64,000 nucleotides of DNA from JBGQOG01 sp052113705 (lineage in GTDB: Bacteria; Pseudomonadota; Alphaproteobacteria; Rhodobacterales; Rhodobacteraceae): the NCBI RefSeq assembly GCF_052113705.1, contig NZ_JBGQOG010000002.1, positions 372,001-436,000 on the forward strand, written 5' to 3'. The notes under the pieces are model-generated. The model made no database searches and had not been told where the DNA came from. It worked only from the letters and a program-made list of their open reading frames with translations. Made by a program: the position numbers and the translations under genes. Of this stretch, positions 8,452 through 17,293 are shown piece by piece. How positions within the stretch are numbered: the first letter of the stretch is position 1; each line of letters begins with the position of its first letter.

Positions 8452-9529
8452 AACCGTCGCCCCCGCCGCCACCCCCAAGAAGAAGTCCCGCAAATGGCTG
8501 ATGCTGTCGCTGCCGCTCGCGCTGTTAATCGGCGGCGGGTATTTCTGGCTGACCGGCGGGCGCTATGAAGAGACCGACAATGCCAATCTGCGGCAGGCGC
8601 GGATCTCGGTCGCGTCGGAAATCGCGGGCCGGGTGACGGCGGTCGAATTCTCGGACAACGAGCATGTGCACAAGGGCGAAGTCCTGTTCACCGTTGATGC
8701 CGAGCCCTTCCGGCTGGCACTGGCGCAGGCCGATGCTGCGCTGGCGCAGGCGCGGATGGGGATAGCGGAGCTGAAGGCCGCCTATGCCGTGGCCGTGGCG
8801 CAGGAAAAAGCCGCAGCCGATACCGCCGCCTATGAGGCCTCCGAGCTGGAGCGGCAGGTCTCGCTGACCGGCAAGGGGGTGTCGAGCACCTCCACGCTGG
8901 ATGAGGCGCGCCATACCGCTTCGGCGGCGGAGGAGGCGCTGAGCACCGCGCATCAGAATGTGCAGGCGGCGCTGGCGGCTCTGGGCGGTGCGCCCGACAT
9001 CAAGCCCGAGGACCATCCGAGCGTGATTGCGGCGCAGGTGGCGCGCGATCAGGCGGCCTATGATCTGGGCCTGACCACGGTGCGCGCCCCGGCGGATGGG
9101 GTGGTCTATCAGGCGGCCTCGTTCAAACCGGGGCAATATGTGACGGTAGGCACCGCGCTTTTCGCGCTGGTCGAGACCGGCGATTCCTGGGTGGAGGCGA
9201 ATTTCAAGGAAACCCAGCTGGAGGACCTGCTGCCGGGGCAACAGGCCGAAGTTACCTTTGACGTCTTTCCGGGCCGCCGCTTTGACGCGGTGATCGAGGC
9301 GATCGGGGCCGGAACCGGGGCGGAGTTTTCGGTGCTGCCCGCGCAAAACGCCACCGGCAACTGGGTGAAGGTGACCCAGCGGATCCCGGTGCGGCTGCGG
9401 CTGGACGGCGCGCCGGAGGCGATGGCCGATCTGCGCTCGGGCATGTCGGCGACGGTGACCGTGGACACGCACCGGCAGACGAAACTCGCGGCGCTGATCT
9501 CGGATGTGACTGAGGTGGCCGGGAAATGA
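8441..9529 (+). CDS. EmrA-like membrane fusion (HlyD family) protein
   Basis: A 362-residue periplasmic adaptor for a tripartite efflux pump. It has a short basic cytoplasmic start (KKKSRKW), one transmembrane helix at about residues 18-36, then the biotinyl-lipoyl half VASEIAGRVTAVEFSDNEHVHKGEVLF, an alpha-helical hairpin with Ala/Gln/Glu-rich coils, and the second lipoyl half TVRAPADGVVYQAASFKPGQYV, followed by the beta-barrel domain. The start ATG lies inside the MarR gene and the stop overlaps the next start (ATGA), so MarR-adaptor-transporter form one operon. An outer-membrane TolC partner is not encoded nearby. Confidence 0.93.
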   Translation: MTAETVAPAATPKKKSRKWLMLSLPLALLIGGGYFWLTGGRYEETDNANLRQARISVASEIAGRVTAVEFSDNEHVHKGEVLFTVDAEPFRLALAQADAALAQARMGIAELKAAYAVAVAQEKAAADTAAYEASELERQVSLTGKGVSSTSTLDEARHTASAAEEALSTAHQNVQAALAALGGAPDIKPEDHPSVIAAQVARDQAAYDLGLTTVRAPADGVVYQAASFKPGQYVTVGTALFALVETGDSWVEANFKETQLEDLLPGQQAEVTFDVFPGRRFDAVIEAIGAGTGAEFSVLPAQNATGNWVKVTQRIPVRLRLDGAPEAMADLRSGMSATVTVDTHRQTKLAALISDVTEVAGK

Positions 9530-11067
9530 GCGGCGCGGTCGCAACCGCGGCCGCCGACAGCGATGATTTCCCGCACCGCGGGCTGATCACGCTGTCAGTG
9601 ATGCTGGCCACGATCATGCAGGTGCTCGACACCACCATCGCCAATGTGGCGCTGCCGTCGATGCGGGCCGATCTTGGCGCCTCGCAGGACACGATCAACT
9701 GGGTGCTCACCTCCTATATCGTGGCAGCCGCCATTGTGACGCCGATGACCGGCTGGCTCTCGGACCGGTTCGGGCGCAAGCAGGTGTTTCTGGTCTCGGT
9801 CGCGGGTTTTGTGCTGACCTCGATGGCCTGCGGCGTTGCCTGGAGCCTCGAGACGATGGTGCTTTTCCGCATGCTGCAGGGGTTTTTCGGCGCGGCCATC
9901 GTGCCCTTGTCGCAGACCTTCCTGCTCGACATCAACCCGAAGGAAAAGCACGGCTCGGCCATGGCGATGTGGGGTGCGGGGATCATGGTCGGCCCGATCA
10001 TCGGCCCCACCTTGGGCGGTTGGCTGACCGAAACGATGAACTGGCGCTGGGTGTTCTTCATCAACCTGCCGGTGGGGATTCTGGCCTTTCTGGGCTGCTC
10101 GGCCTATCTGCCCGCCATCCAGAAGCGTCTGCGGGCTTTTGACTTCTTTGGCTTTTTCATGCTGGCTTTGGGCGTGGGCGCGATGCAGCTGATGCTGGAC
10201 CGGGGGGCCGAGGTCGATTGGTTCAATTCGGTCGAGATCTGGATCGAACTGGCGCTGTCGATCACCGGCTTTTGGGTGTTTGGCGTGCACATCGCAGGGG
10301 CAGAGAAGCCCTTTATCGACCCCGGCATCTTCGCGGACCGCAATTTCGTCACCGGGCTTGTCTTCATCTTCGTCATCGGGATCATCCTGTTGGCCAGCCT
10401 TGCGCTGTTGCCGCCGATGCTCTCGGGGATCTTTGGCTATCCGGTGATCACCACCGGCATCGTCATGGCGCCGCGCGGAGTGGGGACGATGATCTCGATG
10501 CTGATCGTGGGCAAATTGGTGCGGATGGTTGATGCCCGGATTCTGGTGGTGGGAGGGCTGATCCTGACCGCTTGGTCGCTGGAGATCATGACCGGATTCT
10601 CACCGCAGATGGATGCGCGGCTGATCATCCTCAGCGGGGTCATTCAGGGGCTGGGGCTGGGGCTGGTGTTCGTGCCGCTCTCGACCATCGCTTTCGCGAC
10701 TTTGGCGCCGGTCTATCGCGCGGATGCCACCTCGCTCTTCAGCCTGGTGCGCAACATCGGCTCTTCCATCGGCATTTCGGTGGTGTCGCTGATGCTGGTG
10801 CGGAATGTGCAGATCAACCATGCCGAACTGGCCGGGCAACTCACCCCGTTCAACCCCAATCTGGGGCAGGTGCTCAACGCGGCCAGCCCCTTGGCCAGCT
10901 ACAAGAACCTCGATTCTCTGGTCAATGCGCAGGCGCTGATGATTTCCTATGTCGATGATTTCAAGCTGATGATGCTGGTGACCCTGGCGGCGATGCCCCT
11001 CGTGTTCTTCCTGCGCGGCCCCAAGGCGGCGACAAGCGCCCCTGCCGAGGCCATTCACATGGAGTGA
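9526..11067 (+). CDS. EmrB-like drug efflux MFS transporter (DHA2, 14 TM)
   Basis: A 513-residue inner-membrane transporter of the DHA2 (EmrB/QacA) group. Visible motifs are DTTIANVALPSM in TM1 (motif D1), the loop 2-3 motif A as GWLSDRFGRKQVF, and motif C in TM5 as GIMVGPIIGPTLGGWL, which marks drug/H+ antiporters. About 14 hydrophobic segments are present, including an extended loop with PKEKHGSAMAMWG. It overlaps the adaptor gene by 4 bases and ends just before a bidirectional terminator. It most likely expels hydrophobic toxicants through an adaptor-TolC conduit; the substrate is unknown. Confidence 0.94.
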   Translation: MSGAVATAAADSDDFPHRGLITLSVMLATIMQVLDTTIANVALPSMRADLGASQDTINWVLTSYIVAAAIVTPMTGWLSDRFGRKQVFLVSVAGFVLTSMACGVAWSLETMVLFRMLQGFFGAAIVPLSQTFLLDINPKEKHGSAMAMWGAGIMVGPIIGPTLGGWLTETMNWRWVFFINLPVGILAFLGCSAYLPAIQKRLRAFDFFGFFMLALGVGAMQLMLDRGAEVDWFNSVEIWIELALSITGFWVFGVHIAGAEKPFIDPGIFADRNFVTGLVFIFVIGIILLASLALLPPMLSGIFGYPVITTGIVMAPRGVGTMISMLIVGKLVRMVDARILVVGGLILTAWSLEIMTGFSPQMDARLIILSGVIQGLGLGLVFVPLSTIAFATLAPVYRADATSLFSLVRNIGSSIGISVVSLMLVRNVQINHAELAGQLTPFNPNLGQVLNAASPLASYKNLDSLVNAQALMISYVDDFKLMMLVTLAAMPLVFFLRGPKAATSAPAEAIHME

Positions 11068-11114
11068 CGCCCCTGCGGGCGACGATGGCCCCGGACCGCA
11101 GGCCCGTGACATGA

Positions 11115-11145
11115 AAAAGGCCCGGAGCGATGCTCCGGGCCTTTT
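11115..11145. terminator. Bidirectional intrinsic terminator between emrB-like gene and amtB
   Basis: Perfect 14-bp stem AAAAGGCCCGGAGC / GCTCCGGGCCTTTT around a 3-base GAT loop. It has T-runs on both strands and sits between convergent genes, so it can serve both. Confidence 0.92.
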
Positions 11146-11166
11146 CCGTGCTGCCGATCGGCAGGA

Positions 11167-12537
11167 TCAGTTGTGGTAGGCGCTTTCGCCATGCGACGCG
11201 AGGTCGAGGCCGCGGCGCTCGGTTTCCACGTCCACCCGCAGGCCGGTGATGGCCTTGGTGATGTAGAGCAGGATCAGCGAGCCGATGCCGCTCCAGACGA
11301 TGGTGATCGCCACGGCTTTGATCTGCACGATTACCTGTGCGCCCATGCTACCGGCAAATGCTTCGTAACCTACGCCACCGAAGCTCGGCGAGGTCAAAAT
11401 GCCGGTCCCAATCGCGCCGATAATGCCGCCCACGCCGTGAACGCCGAACACATCGAGGCTGTCGTCATAGCCGAATTTGTTTTTCACGACCGAGACGAAG
11501 AAGTAACAGACCGCCGAGGCGACTGCGCCCAAAGCAATTGCGCCAACAGGACCGATGGTGCCGCAAGCCGGGGTGATGGCCACCAGGCCAGCAACCATGC
11601 CCGAAGCGGCGCCCAGACCCGAGGCCTTGCCGCGGAAGATCCCTTCGATCAGGCACCAGGCCAGGATCGCGCCAGCGGTGGCGACAAAGGTGTTGATCAT
11701 CGCGAGGGTCGCACCAGCGTTTGATTCCAGGTTGGAACCGGCGTTGAAGCCGAACCAGCCAACCCACAGCATCGCCGCGCCGACCATGGTCAGGGTCATC
11801 GAATGCGGTGCCATCATGTCTTTGCCGAAGCCGACGCGCGGCCCGATCACAATCGAGGCCACCAGAGCGGCGATACCGGCGTTGATGTGCACCACGGTGC
11901 CGCCTGCAAAGTCGATGGCGCCCATGTTGAAGATCACGCCTGCGCCGTCCCAGACCATATGGGCCACCGGGAAGTAGACGAAGGTCACCCAGAGGGCCGA
12001 GAACAGCAGCACGGCCGAGAATTTGATGCGCTCAGCAAAGGCACCGATGAACAGCGCCGGGGTGATGGCCGCAAAGGTCATCTGGAAGGCGATGAACACA
12101 TATTCCGGAATCGCCACGCCGTCAGAGAAGGTCGCCGCAAGGCTGTCGGTGGTGACGCCCGCCAGGAACAGTTTGCCCAGGCCGCCCCAGAAGGGCGAGG
12201 TGCCGCCGCCGAAAGCGAAGGAATAGCCGTAGACCACCCAGATCACCATGACCATCGCACCGATCACGGTACATTGCATGAGGATCGACAGCATGTTCTT
12301 GGTGCGCACGAGGCCGCCGTAGAACAGCGCCAGGCCCGGGATCAGCATGAAGAGCACGAGCAGCGACGAGGTCATCATCCATGCCACGTCGCCCTTGTCG
12401 ACCGTCGGCGCCGCGACTTCGGCCACCGCTGCGGCTGCATCGGTCGCGGCGGTTGCCGCGTCCTGCGCCAGCGCCGGAACGGCGGCAGCAAGCGCCGCGA
12501 GCGCGGACAGACTTGCAAGTTTCGTCAGATTTTTCAT
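11167..12537 (-). CDS. amtB: Ammonium transporter AmtB
   Basis: A 456-residue Amt/Mep channel for ammonium uptake. It starts with a cleavable signal peptide (MKNLTKLASLSALAALAAAVPALA) and an Ala-rich linker, then eleven membrane segments. Hallmarks are WMMTSSLLVLFMLIPGLALFYGGLVR (TM1), the first pore histidine in GGTVVHINAGIAAL and the second in FGVHGVGGIIGAIGTGI. The ATG at 12537 follows GGGGAAG. It lies 26 bases after glnK on the same strand, the classic glnK-amtB operon, in which GlnK plugs the channel when nitrogen is ample. The gene uses the codon set of highly expressed genes. Confidence 0.97.
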   Translation of the reverse strand: MKNLTKLASLSALAALAAAVPALAQDAATAATDAAAAVAEVAAPTVDKGDVAWMMTSSLLVLFMLIPGLALFYGGLVRTKNMLSILMQCTVIGAMVMVIWVVYGYSFAFGGGTSPFWGGLGKLFLAGVTTDSLAATFSDGVAIPEYVFIAFQMTFAAITPALFIGAFAERIKFSAVLLFSALWVTFVYFPVAHMVWDGAGVIFNMGAIDFAGGTVVHINAGIAALVASIVIGPRVGFGKDMMAPHSMTLTMVGAAMLWVGWFGFNAGSNLESNAGATLAMINTFVATAGAILAWCLIEGIFRGKASGLGAASGMVAGLVAITPACGTIGPVGAIALGAVASAVCYFFVSVVKNKFGYDDSLDVFGVHGVGGIIGAIGTGILTSPSFGGVGYEAFAGSMGAQVIVQIKAVAITIVWSGIGSLILLYITKAITGLRVDVETERRGLDLASHGESAYHN

Positions 12538-12563
12538 TGGTTCACTTCCCCTCACCCGAAGCG

Positions 12564-12902
12564 TCACAGCGCGTCGTCGTTGATTTCGCCCGTGCGCACG
12601 CGAACCGCCTGGTCCACGTCCATCACGAAAATCTTGCCGTCGCCGATCTTGTCGGTCTTGGCGGTTTTCTGAATCGTCTCGACAACGGTCTCGGCCAGTG
12701 CGTCGGCCACGACGATTTCCAGTTTGACCTTCGGCACGAAATTGACCGCGTATTCTGCGCCACGGTAAATTTCGGTGTGCCCCGATTGCGAGCCGAAGCC
12801 CTTGATCTCGGTCACCATCATGCCGCGCACGCCGATGGTGGTGAGCGCTTCGCGCACCTCCTCGAGCTTGAACGGCTTGATTGCTGCAATGATGAGTTTC
12901 AC
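12564..12902 (-). CDS. glnK: PII signalling protein GlnK/GlnB
   Basis: A 112-residue PII trimer subunit. The T-loop GFGSQSGHTEIYRGAEYAV carries Tyr51, the uridylylation site, and GKIFVMDVDQAVRVRTGE is the C-terminal PII signature that binds ATP/ADP and 2-oxoglutarate. It reports the carbon/nitrogen balance and controls AmtB, glutamine synthetase adenylylation and NtrB. The start is a GTG at 12902, preceded by AGAGGAAGGGA; no in-frame ATG gives the family N-terminus MKLIIAAIKPFKLEEVR. The linkage to amtB argues for GlnK rather than GlnB. Confidence 0.97.
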   Translation of the reverse strand: MKLIIAAIKPFKLEEVREALTTIGVRGMMVTEIKGFGSQSGHTEIYRGAEYAVNFVPKVKLEIVVADALAETVVETIQKTAKTDKIGDGKIFVMDVDQAVRVRTGEINDDAL

Positions 12903-12957
12903 GACTTGTCCCTTCCTCTGGCAGCGCGCCCTGACCGTGGCCCGGGGCTGTCTACCC

Positions 12958-13062
12958 GGCCAATTGGCCCGTTTCACAGGGCTGTGACAAGAAAAGCCAA
13001 GGGGGGGGAGGGGCAGGAAATGACATTGATTGCACAAAAAATGCACAAACTACAGATAGTGC
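12958..13062. promoter_or_regulatory. Regulatory region of glnK-amtB with stacked palindromes and direct repeats
   Basis: Upstream of glnK are a perfect 12-base palindrome GGCCAATTGGCC (12958-12969), an inverted repeat TCACAG-GG-CTGTGA (12974-12987), and two direct copies of TGCACAAA (13031-13038 and 13042-13049) exactly one helical turn apart. A further GTGC lies at 13059-13062. On the minus strand TTGTGC-N17-TGTCAT could be a weak -35/-10. GCAC/GTGC half sites resemble those used by NtrC-type activators, which fits nitrogen control of glnK-amtB, but no canonical NtrC dyad or -24/-12 sigma-54 promoter is convincing. Confidence 0.45.
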
Positions 13063-13152
13063 CTAAAAAATAAACTTATTGAAAACCGAATCGTGATGGG
13101 CATCCCCTCCACAAGCACGGACGCGCCATGTATCTTGTCGCAAAATCGAGCA

Positions 13153-15540
13153 ATGAACCGGAATGGACGCATGGGGCAGTGGGATGAGCGGCGCGGGCCG
13201 TTGGTGGCAGACAGGCGCTATACGACGGCAAGCGCCCGCACGACGCAGAAGCCTGCTCCCAAAAGGGGCGGTGGCTCCGGGGGTGGTGCAGGCGGCGGCA
13301 CGGGCAAAGGCAGCGGAACCGGTGGCGGCTCCGGCGGCGGGCGCAAGCCGCCGGTGAAACGGGCATCCCCGCGCAAACGGGCGCCCAAACGCAACCCGCT
13401 GGTGGCGCTGGTGGTCGGGCTGGTCAATATGATCTGGCGGCTGGTCTGGGGCATCGGCTGGCGCGTTGGTTTCATGATCGCGCTGGTGCTGGGGGGAAGC
13501 AGCTATTACTTCTACACCCAGCTGCCCGAGCTTTCGGCGCTGCTCGACGGGCGCACCCGGGGGTCGGTCACGCTGATCGACAATGAGGGCAAGGTCTTTG
13601 CCTGGCGCGGCGAGACCTTTGGCGGTCAGACCACTTCGGACAATGTCTCGCCCTATCTGCGTGACGCGATCGTCGCCACCGAGGACCGGCGTTTCTATCG
13701 GCATTTCGGGGTCAGCCCGCGCGGCATCGCCAGCGCGATCCGCATCAACCTGTCCGAGGGGCGCGGTCCGCTGGAGGGCAACGGCGGCTCGACCATCACG
13801 CAACAGGTGGCGAAGCTGCTCTGTCTCGGCGTGCCCTATGATCCCAAGCAATGGAAGACCGAAGCCGCCTATGAGGAAGACTGTCGCTCGGGCGGGGTGA
13901 AGCGCAAGATCAAGGAAATCCCCTATGCGCTGGCGATGGAGATGAAATATTCCAAGGCGGATATTCTGACCATCTATTTCAACCGGGCCTATCTGGGGGC
14001 AGGCGCGCGCGGCTTTGAAGCGGCGAGCCAGCGGTATTTCGGCAAATCGGCGGCCAATGTGAACCCGGCCGAGGCGGCGATGCTGGCGGGGCTGCTGAAG
14101 GCGCCGTCCTATTACGCGCCGACGGCCAATCTCAAGCGCAGTCAGGACCGCGCGGCGCTGGTGCTCGGGCTGATGCACGATCAGAACTATCTGACCGACA
14201 AGCAATATGCCGATGCGCTGGCGCATCCGGCGGTGCTGAGTGCGGCGGCGCAGGCCCGGGCGGGCGGCTATTTCGCCGATTGGGTGATGGACAGCGGCCC
14301 GGATTTCCTGACCACCGACACCACCGAGGATGTGATCATCCGCACCACGCTGGACCAGCGGCTGCAAAAAGCGGCCGAGGATGCGCTGGCGGATGTGTTC
14401 GAGAACAAGGTCAAGGAAGGCTCCAAGGCCGAGGCCGCCGTTGTGGTGATGTCCGCCGATGGCGCGGTGCGCGCGATGGTGGGCGGACGGCAAAGCAAGG
14501 TCTCGGGCGCGTTCAACCGTGCGACCCAGGCGCATCGGCAGACCGGATCGAGCTTCAAGCCCTTCATCTATGCGGCGGCGCTCGACATGGGCTACACGCC
14601 CGACACGATGGTGCTGGACGCGCCGTTGACGATCAATGTGCCCGGCTCGGGGCCCTGGTCGCCCAAGAACTACACGCGGGAGTTCCTCGGCTCGATCACG
14701 CTGACCACGGCGCTGGCGCATTCGATCAACACTGCCGCGGTGCGGGTGCAGGAGGCGGTGGGCCGCGAGGCGGTGAAGCAGGTGGCCGAGAATTTCGGCT
14801 TCGCTTCGGATCTGGCCAGCGGTCCGGCGCTGGCGCTGGGCGCCTCGGAATCGACGCTGCTGGAGATGACAGGTGCCTATGCGGGCATCCTGAACGGCGG
14901 CAGCTCGGTGCGGCCCTATGGCATTCTTGATCTGCGGCTGAAGGGCGACGACCAGCCGCTGATCGGCCAGGCGGGCGGCATGGGCGAGCGGGTGATCTCG
15001 GAACAGGCCGCGCATGAGCTGATCTATATGATGAATCAGGTGGTCGAGAAGGGCTCGGGCGGGCGGGCGAAGATTCCCGGCTGGCAGATCGCGGGCAAGA
15101 CCGGCACCACCTCGGCGGCGCGCGATGCCTGGTTCATCGGTTTTTCCGCCGATTATGTGACCGGCGTCTGGATGGGCAATGACGATAACGCACCGCTGAC
15201 CGGGGTGACCGGCGGCGGTCTGCCCGCCGAGATCTGGCATGCGGTGATGCAGCGCGTGCTGGACGGGATGGCGCCCAGCCCGCTGCCGATGGCCACACCC
15301 GAAAGTTGGCGCCAGCAGATGCCCACGACCACGGTCAGCAGCGACAGCGGTGCCGTGGCCATCGATCCGAGCACCGGCCAGCCCTATCTGGGCGTTCAGG
15401 GGCAGCAGATGCCGCAGGGCGATCAGGGGCAGCAGGGCTGGCAGGGCGATCAGGGCGGCCAGATGCCCGAAGAGCCGCAACGCTCACGCAATCCGATTGA
15501 GCGGTTGCTGGAGGATATTCTCGGCCCCCGTCGCAGGTAG
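13153..15540 (+). CDS. Class A penicillin-binding protein (PBP1A-like glycosyltransferase/transpeptidase)
   Basis: A 795-residue bifunctional peptidoglycan synthase. A basic, Gly/Pro-rich cytoplasmic tail (about 90 residues) precedes one transmembrane helix, followed by the GT51 domain with EDRRFYRHFGVS, GGSTITQQVAKLL and RKIKEIPYALAMEMKYSK. The transpeptidase domain has the SxxK motif TGSSFK (Ser466, Lys469), SIN in AHSINTAAV, and KTGTTSA (Lys649). The C-terminus ends in a Gln/Gly-rich low-complexity tail with repeated QGDQGQQG-like units. The start is uncertain: ATG 13153 or 13171; earlier in-frame ATGs at 13093 and 13096 lie in poorly coding sequence. It is divergent from glnK. Confidence 0.93.
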   Translation: MNRNGRMGQWDERRGPLVADRRYTTASARTTQKPAPKRGGGSGGGAGGGTGKGSGTGGGSGGGRKPPVKRASPRKRAPKRNPLVALVVGLVNMIWRLVWGIGWRVGFMIALVLGGSSYYFYTQLPELSALLDGRTRGSVTLIDNEGKVFAWRGETFGGQTTSDNVSPYLRDAIVATEDRRFYRHFGVSPRGIASAIRINLSEGRGPLEGNGGSTITQQVAKLLCLGVPYDPKQWKTEAAYEEDCRSGGVKRKIKEIPYALAMEMKYSKADILTIYFNRAYLGAGARGFEAASQRYFGKSAANVNPAEAAMLAGLLKAPSYYAPTANLKRSQDRAALVLGLMHDQNYLTDKQYADALAHPAVLSAAAQARAGGYFADWVMDSGPDFLTTDTTEDVIIRTTLDQRLQKAAEDALADVFENKVKEGSKAEAAVVVMSADGAVRAMVGGRQSKVSGAFNRATQAHRQTGSSFKPFIYAAALDMGYTPDTMVLDAPLTINVPGSGPWSPKNYTREFLGSITLTTALAHSINTAAVRVQEAVGREAVKQVAENFGFASDLASGPALALGASESTLLEMTGAYAGILNGGSSVRPYGILDLRLKGDDQPLIGQAGGMGERVISEQAAHELIYMMNQVVEKGSGGRAKIPGWQIAGKTGTTSAARDAWFIGFSADYVTGVWMGNDDNAPLTGVTGGGLPAEIWHAVMQRVLDGMAPSPLPMATPESWRQQMPTTTVSSDSGAVAIDPSTGQPYLGVQGQQMPQGDQGQQGWQGDQGGQMPEEPQRSRNPIERLLEDILGPRRR

Positions 15541-15660
15541 CCCCGAACGAACGGCCTTTCCCGTCGCGGGGAAGGCGCCGGGAACAGCTGACGCCACCCC
15601 CCGGATCCTGCGCAGGTGCGCAGGTCCGGCGGCGGGTTTTGCCTTGGCGCGGCGCGGTCT

Positions 15661-15759
15661 GCGCCGCCACAGGCGGCGCGCAGGGCCGGGCGCAGCTCAG
15701 GGCCGCAGGCACCAAAAGCGAAACGCCGCGTCCCCGGGGGCGCGGCGTTCCTCGTTTGG
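15661..15759. terminator. Structured terminator region between convergent PBP and mlaC genes
   Basis: Two strong hairpins. GCGCCGCC-ACA-GGCGGCGC (15661-15679) is a perfect 8-bp stem. AACGCCGCG (15722-15730) pairs with CGCGGCGTT (15741-15749), with CCCC/GGGG inside, and is enclosed by an outer ACCAAA / TTTGGT pair (15711-15716, 15754-15759). The symmetry suits termination from both directions between convergent genes. Confidence 0.65.
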
Positions 15760-15775
15760 TCAAGACCGTGGCAGA

Positions 15776-16399
15776 TCAGAGCTTTTGCAGATCGGCAATC
15801 AGCGCGTCGATGTTGCCGCGGCGCTGGTCCAGCATGGCGCCGATCTCGGTGCGTTCGGAGGCGAGCATGTTCACGCCTTCGATGATGATGTTGAAGAACA
15901 GGTTCTTGCCGGATTTGTCCGACACCTGCCACAGCACCTCAAACGGGGCCTGATTCTTGAAATAGGCGATCGAGCTGACTTCGTAGAAGCTCTTCACCTG
16001 TTTCGAGCCGGTGACTTCGATGCGCGAACCGATGAATTCGCGGAAACGGCGGCCGTATTTGCGCGCGATATAGCCTTTGAACGCCGCAGCATAGGCCTGC
16101 AGTTGCGCCGGGGTGGCCTGCCGGGCGGCAACGCCCAGCGAGCTTTGGGCGATCACCGCGAGGTCGGCATAGCGCACGAACACGTTCTCAAAGTCCGAAA
16201 TCATCGCCGCTTCCGGCTTGCCGGAGTTGATGACAGCGTTCACTTCGCCCACCGCCCGGTCGATCAGCGCACGGGCTTCGCCATCGGTCAGCGCGAAAGC
16301 TGCCCCCGGCAGGGCCAGCGCCGCCCCGAGGGCCAGCGCACCGCCCAGCACCGTCCGGCGGTTCGGGTCAGCGGCCATAGGGGTCTTCGTATGGGTCAT
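15776..16399 (-). CDS. mlaC: MlaC-like phospholipid-binding periplasmic protein
   Basis: About 200 residues of the MlaC/Ttg2D family, the soluble shuttle that moves phospholipids between the MlaA complex in the outer membrane and the MlaFEDB importer. The N-terminus has a twin-arginine-like signal (NRRTVLGGALALGAALALPGA), then VGEVNAVINSGK, FENVFVRYADLAVIA and YAAAFKGYIARKYGRRF, which match the family core. GGAG lies 10 bases before the ATG at 16399; an alternative ATG at 16378 would remove seven residues. Either start overlaps the end of mlaA, so the two are co-translated. The ABC components MlaFED are not in this window. Confidence 0.88.
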   Translation of the reverse strand: MTHTKTPMAADPNRRTVLGGALALGAALALPGAAFALTDGEARALIDRAVGEVNAVINSGKPEAAMISDFENVFVRYADLAVIAQSSLGVAARQATPAQLQAYAAAFKGYIARKYGRRFREFIGSRIEVTGSKQVKSFYEVSSIAYFKNQAPFEVLWQVSDKSGKNLFFNIIIEGVNMLASERTEIGAMLDQRRGNIDALIADLQKL

Positions 16400-17111
16400 A
16401 GTCTTGGGTCTCCGTTGCGATGCCCAAATCGTAATGCCGGTTTTGCAGATAGAGTAGGCGCATCTGAGCATAGCTGTCTGCGCTGCCATGTAGAATTGAA
16501 TCGACGAGTTCGCCATTCAATTCCCTGTCAGCAACCTTGCCGGTCACCTTGGCGCCGGTCACCGCGCGGGCCTCTTTCGAGGGCAGCACATTGCCCAGCG
16601 GGTCGAGGACCATGTCCACCACTTCACCCACCGCGTCGCGTTCGGTCGAGGGGCCGAGAATCGGCAGGACCACATAGGCCCCTTCCGGCGCCCCCCAGAC
16701 ATGGAGCGTCTGGCCAAAGTCGGTGTCTTCCTCGGGCAGGGCGAAATCCGAGCCTGCCGGATCAAAGAGGCCCCCCAGACCCAGGGTCGAGTTCAGCGCA
16801 AAGCGGAGGGTGGTCTTGACCGCCGGCTCGATCTCACCTTGCAGCATGTGGTTCAGGAACTTGCCCGGCAGCGACAGGTTGCTGGCGAAGTTCGAGGCGC
16901 TGGTCAGGACCGGGCCGGGCAGGGGCAGGCCTTTGGCATGCTGTTCCGGCGTGCGGTAGAACAAGGCCCGGTCCACCGCCACGTTGAACGCATGGGTGCG
17001 CTTGTTCACGCCCTCATAGGGGTCGTTGAACTCCTGCGAGGGGTTGGGTGCGGCGCAGGCTGTCAAAGCGAGCAGCGCCAGCATCAGGGGCGGACGGATC
17101 GAGAAGGTCAT
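16368..17111 (-). CDS. mlaA: MlaA/VacJ outer-membrane lipoprotein
   Basis: A 247-residue VacJ-type lipoprotein. The signal peptide ends at the lipobox LTAC (Cys19), followed by the family hallmark NDPYEGVNKRTHAFN, then the conserved VLTSASNFASNLSLPGKFLNHMLQG and the block DFGQTLHVWGAPEGAYVVLP with GPSTERDAVG. MlaA sits as a ring in the outer membrane and removes mislocalised phospholipids from the outer leaflet, passing them to MlaC. It is followed by an overlapping mlaC gene. The start ATG at 17111 leaves a proper short signal peptide; an upstream in-frame start at 17150 would give an unlikely extension. Confidence 0.95.
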   Translation of the reverse strand: MTFSIRPPLMLALLALTACAAPNPSQEFNDPYEGVNKRTHAFNVAVDRALFYRTPEQHAKGLPLPGPVLTSASNFASNLSLPGKFLNHMLQGEIEPAVKTTLRFALNSTLGLGGLFDPAGSDFALPEEDTDFGQTLHVWGAPEGAYVVLPILGPSTERDAVGEVVDMVLDPLGNVLPSKEARAVTGAKVTGKVADRELNGELVDSILHGSADSYAQMRLLYLQNRHYDLGIATETQDYDPYEDPYGR

Positions 17112-17293
17112 CTGCGGCACGGGGTATGTACTTTCCGGCTGGGGCGGCACAAAATGGATTTCATCCGCTCTGGCGGAAATTAATCTGTTTCATGCGCGAA
17201 TTTGATAGAGGGATAATAGGGCCTTTGCGGTGATACAAGGCCGCGACACTGAATTTCACTGCAGTGTTGATTTGATGCCCGGTTGGAGGGGGA

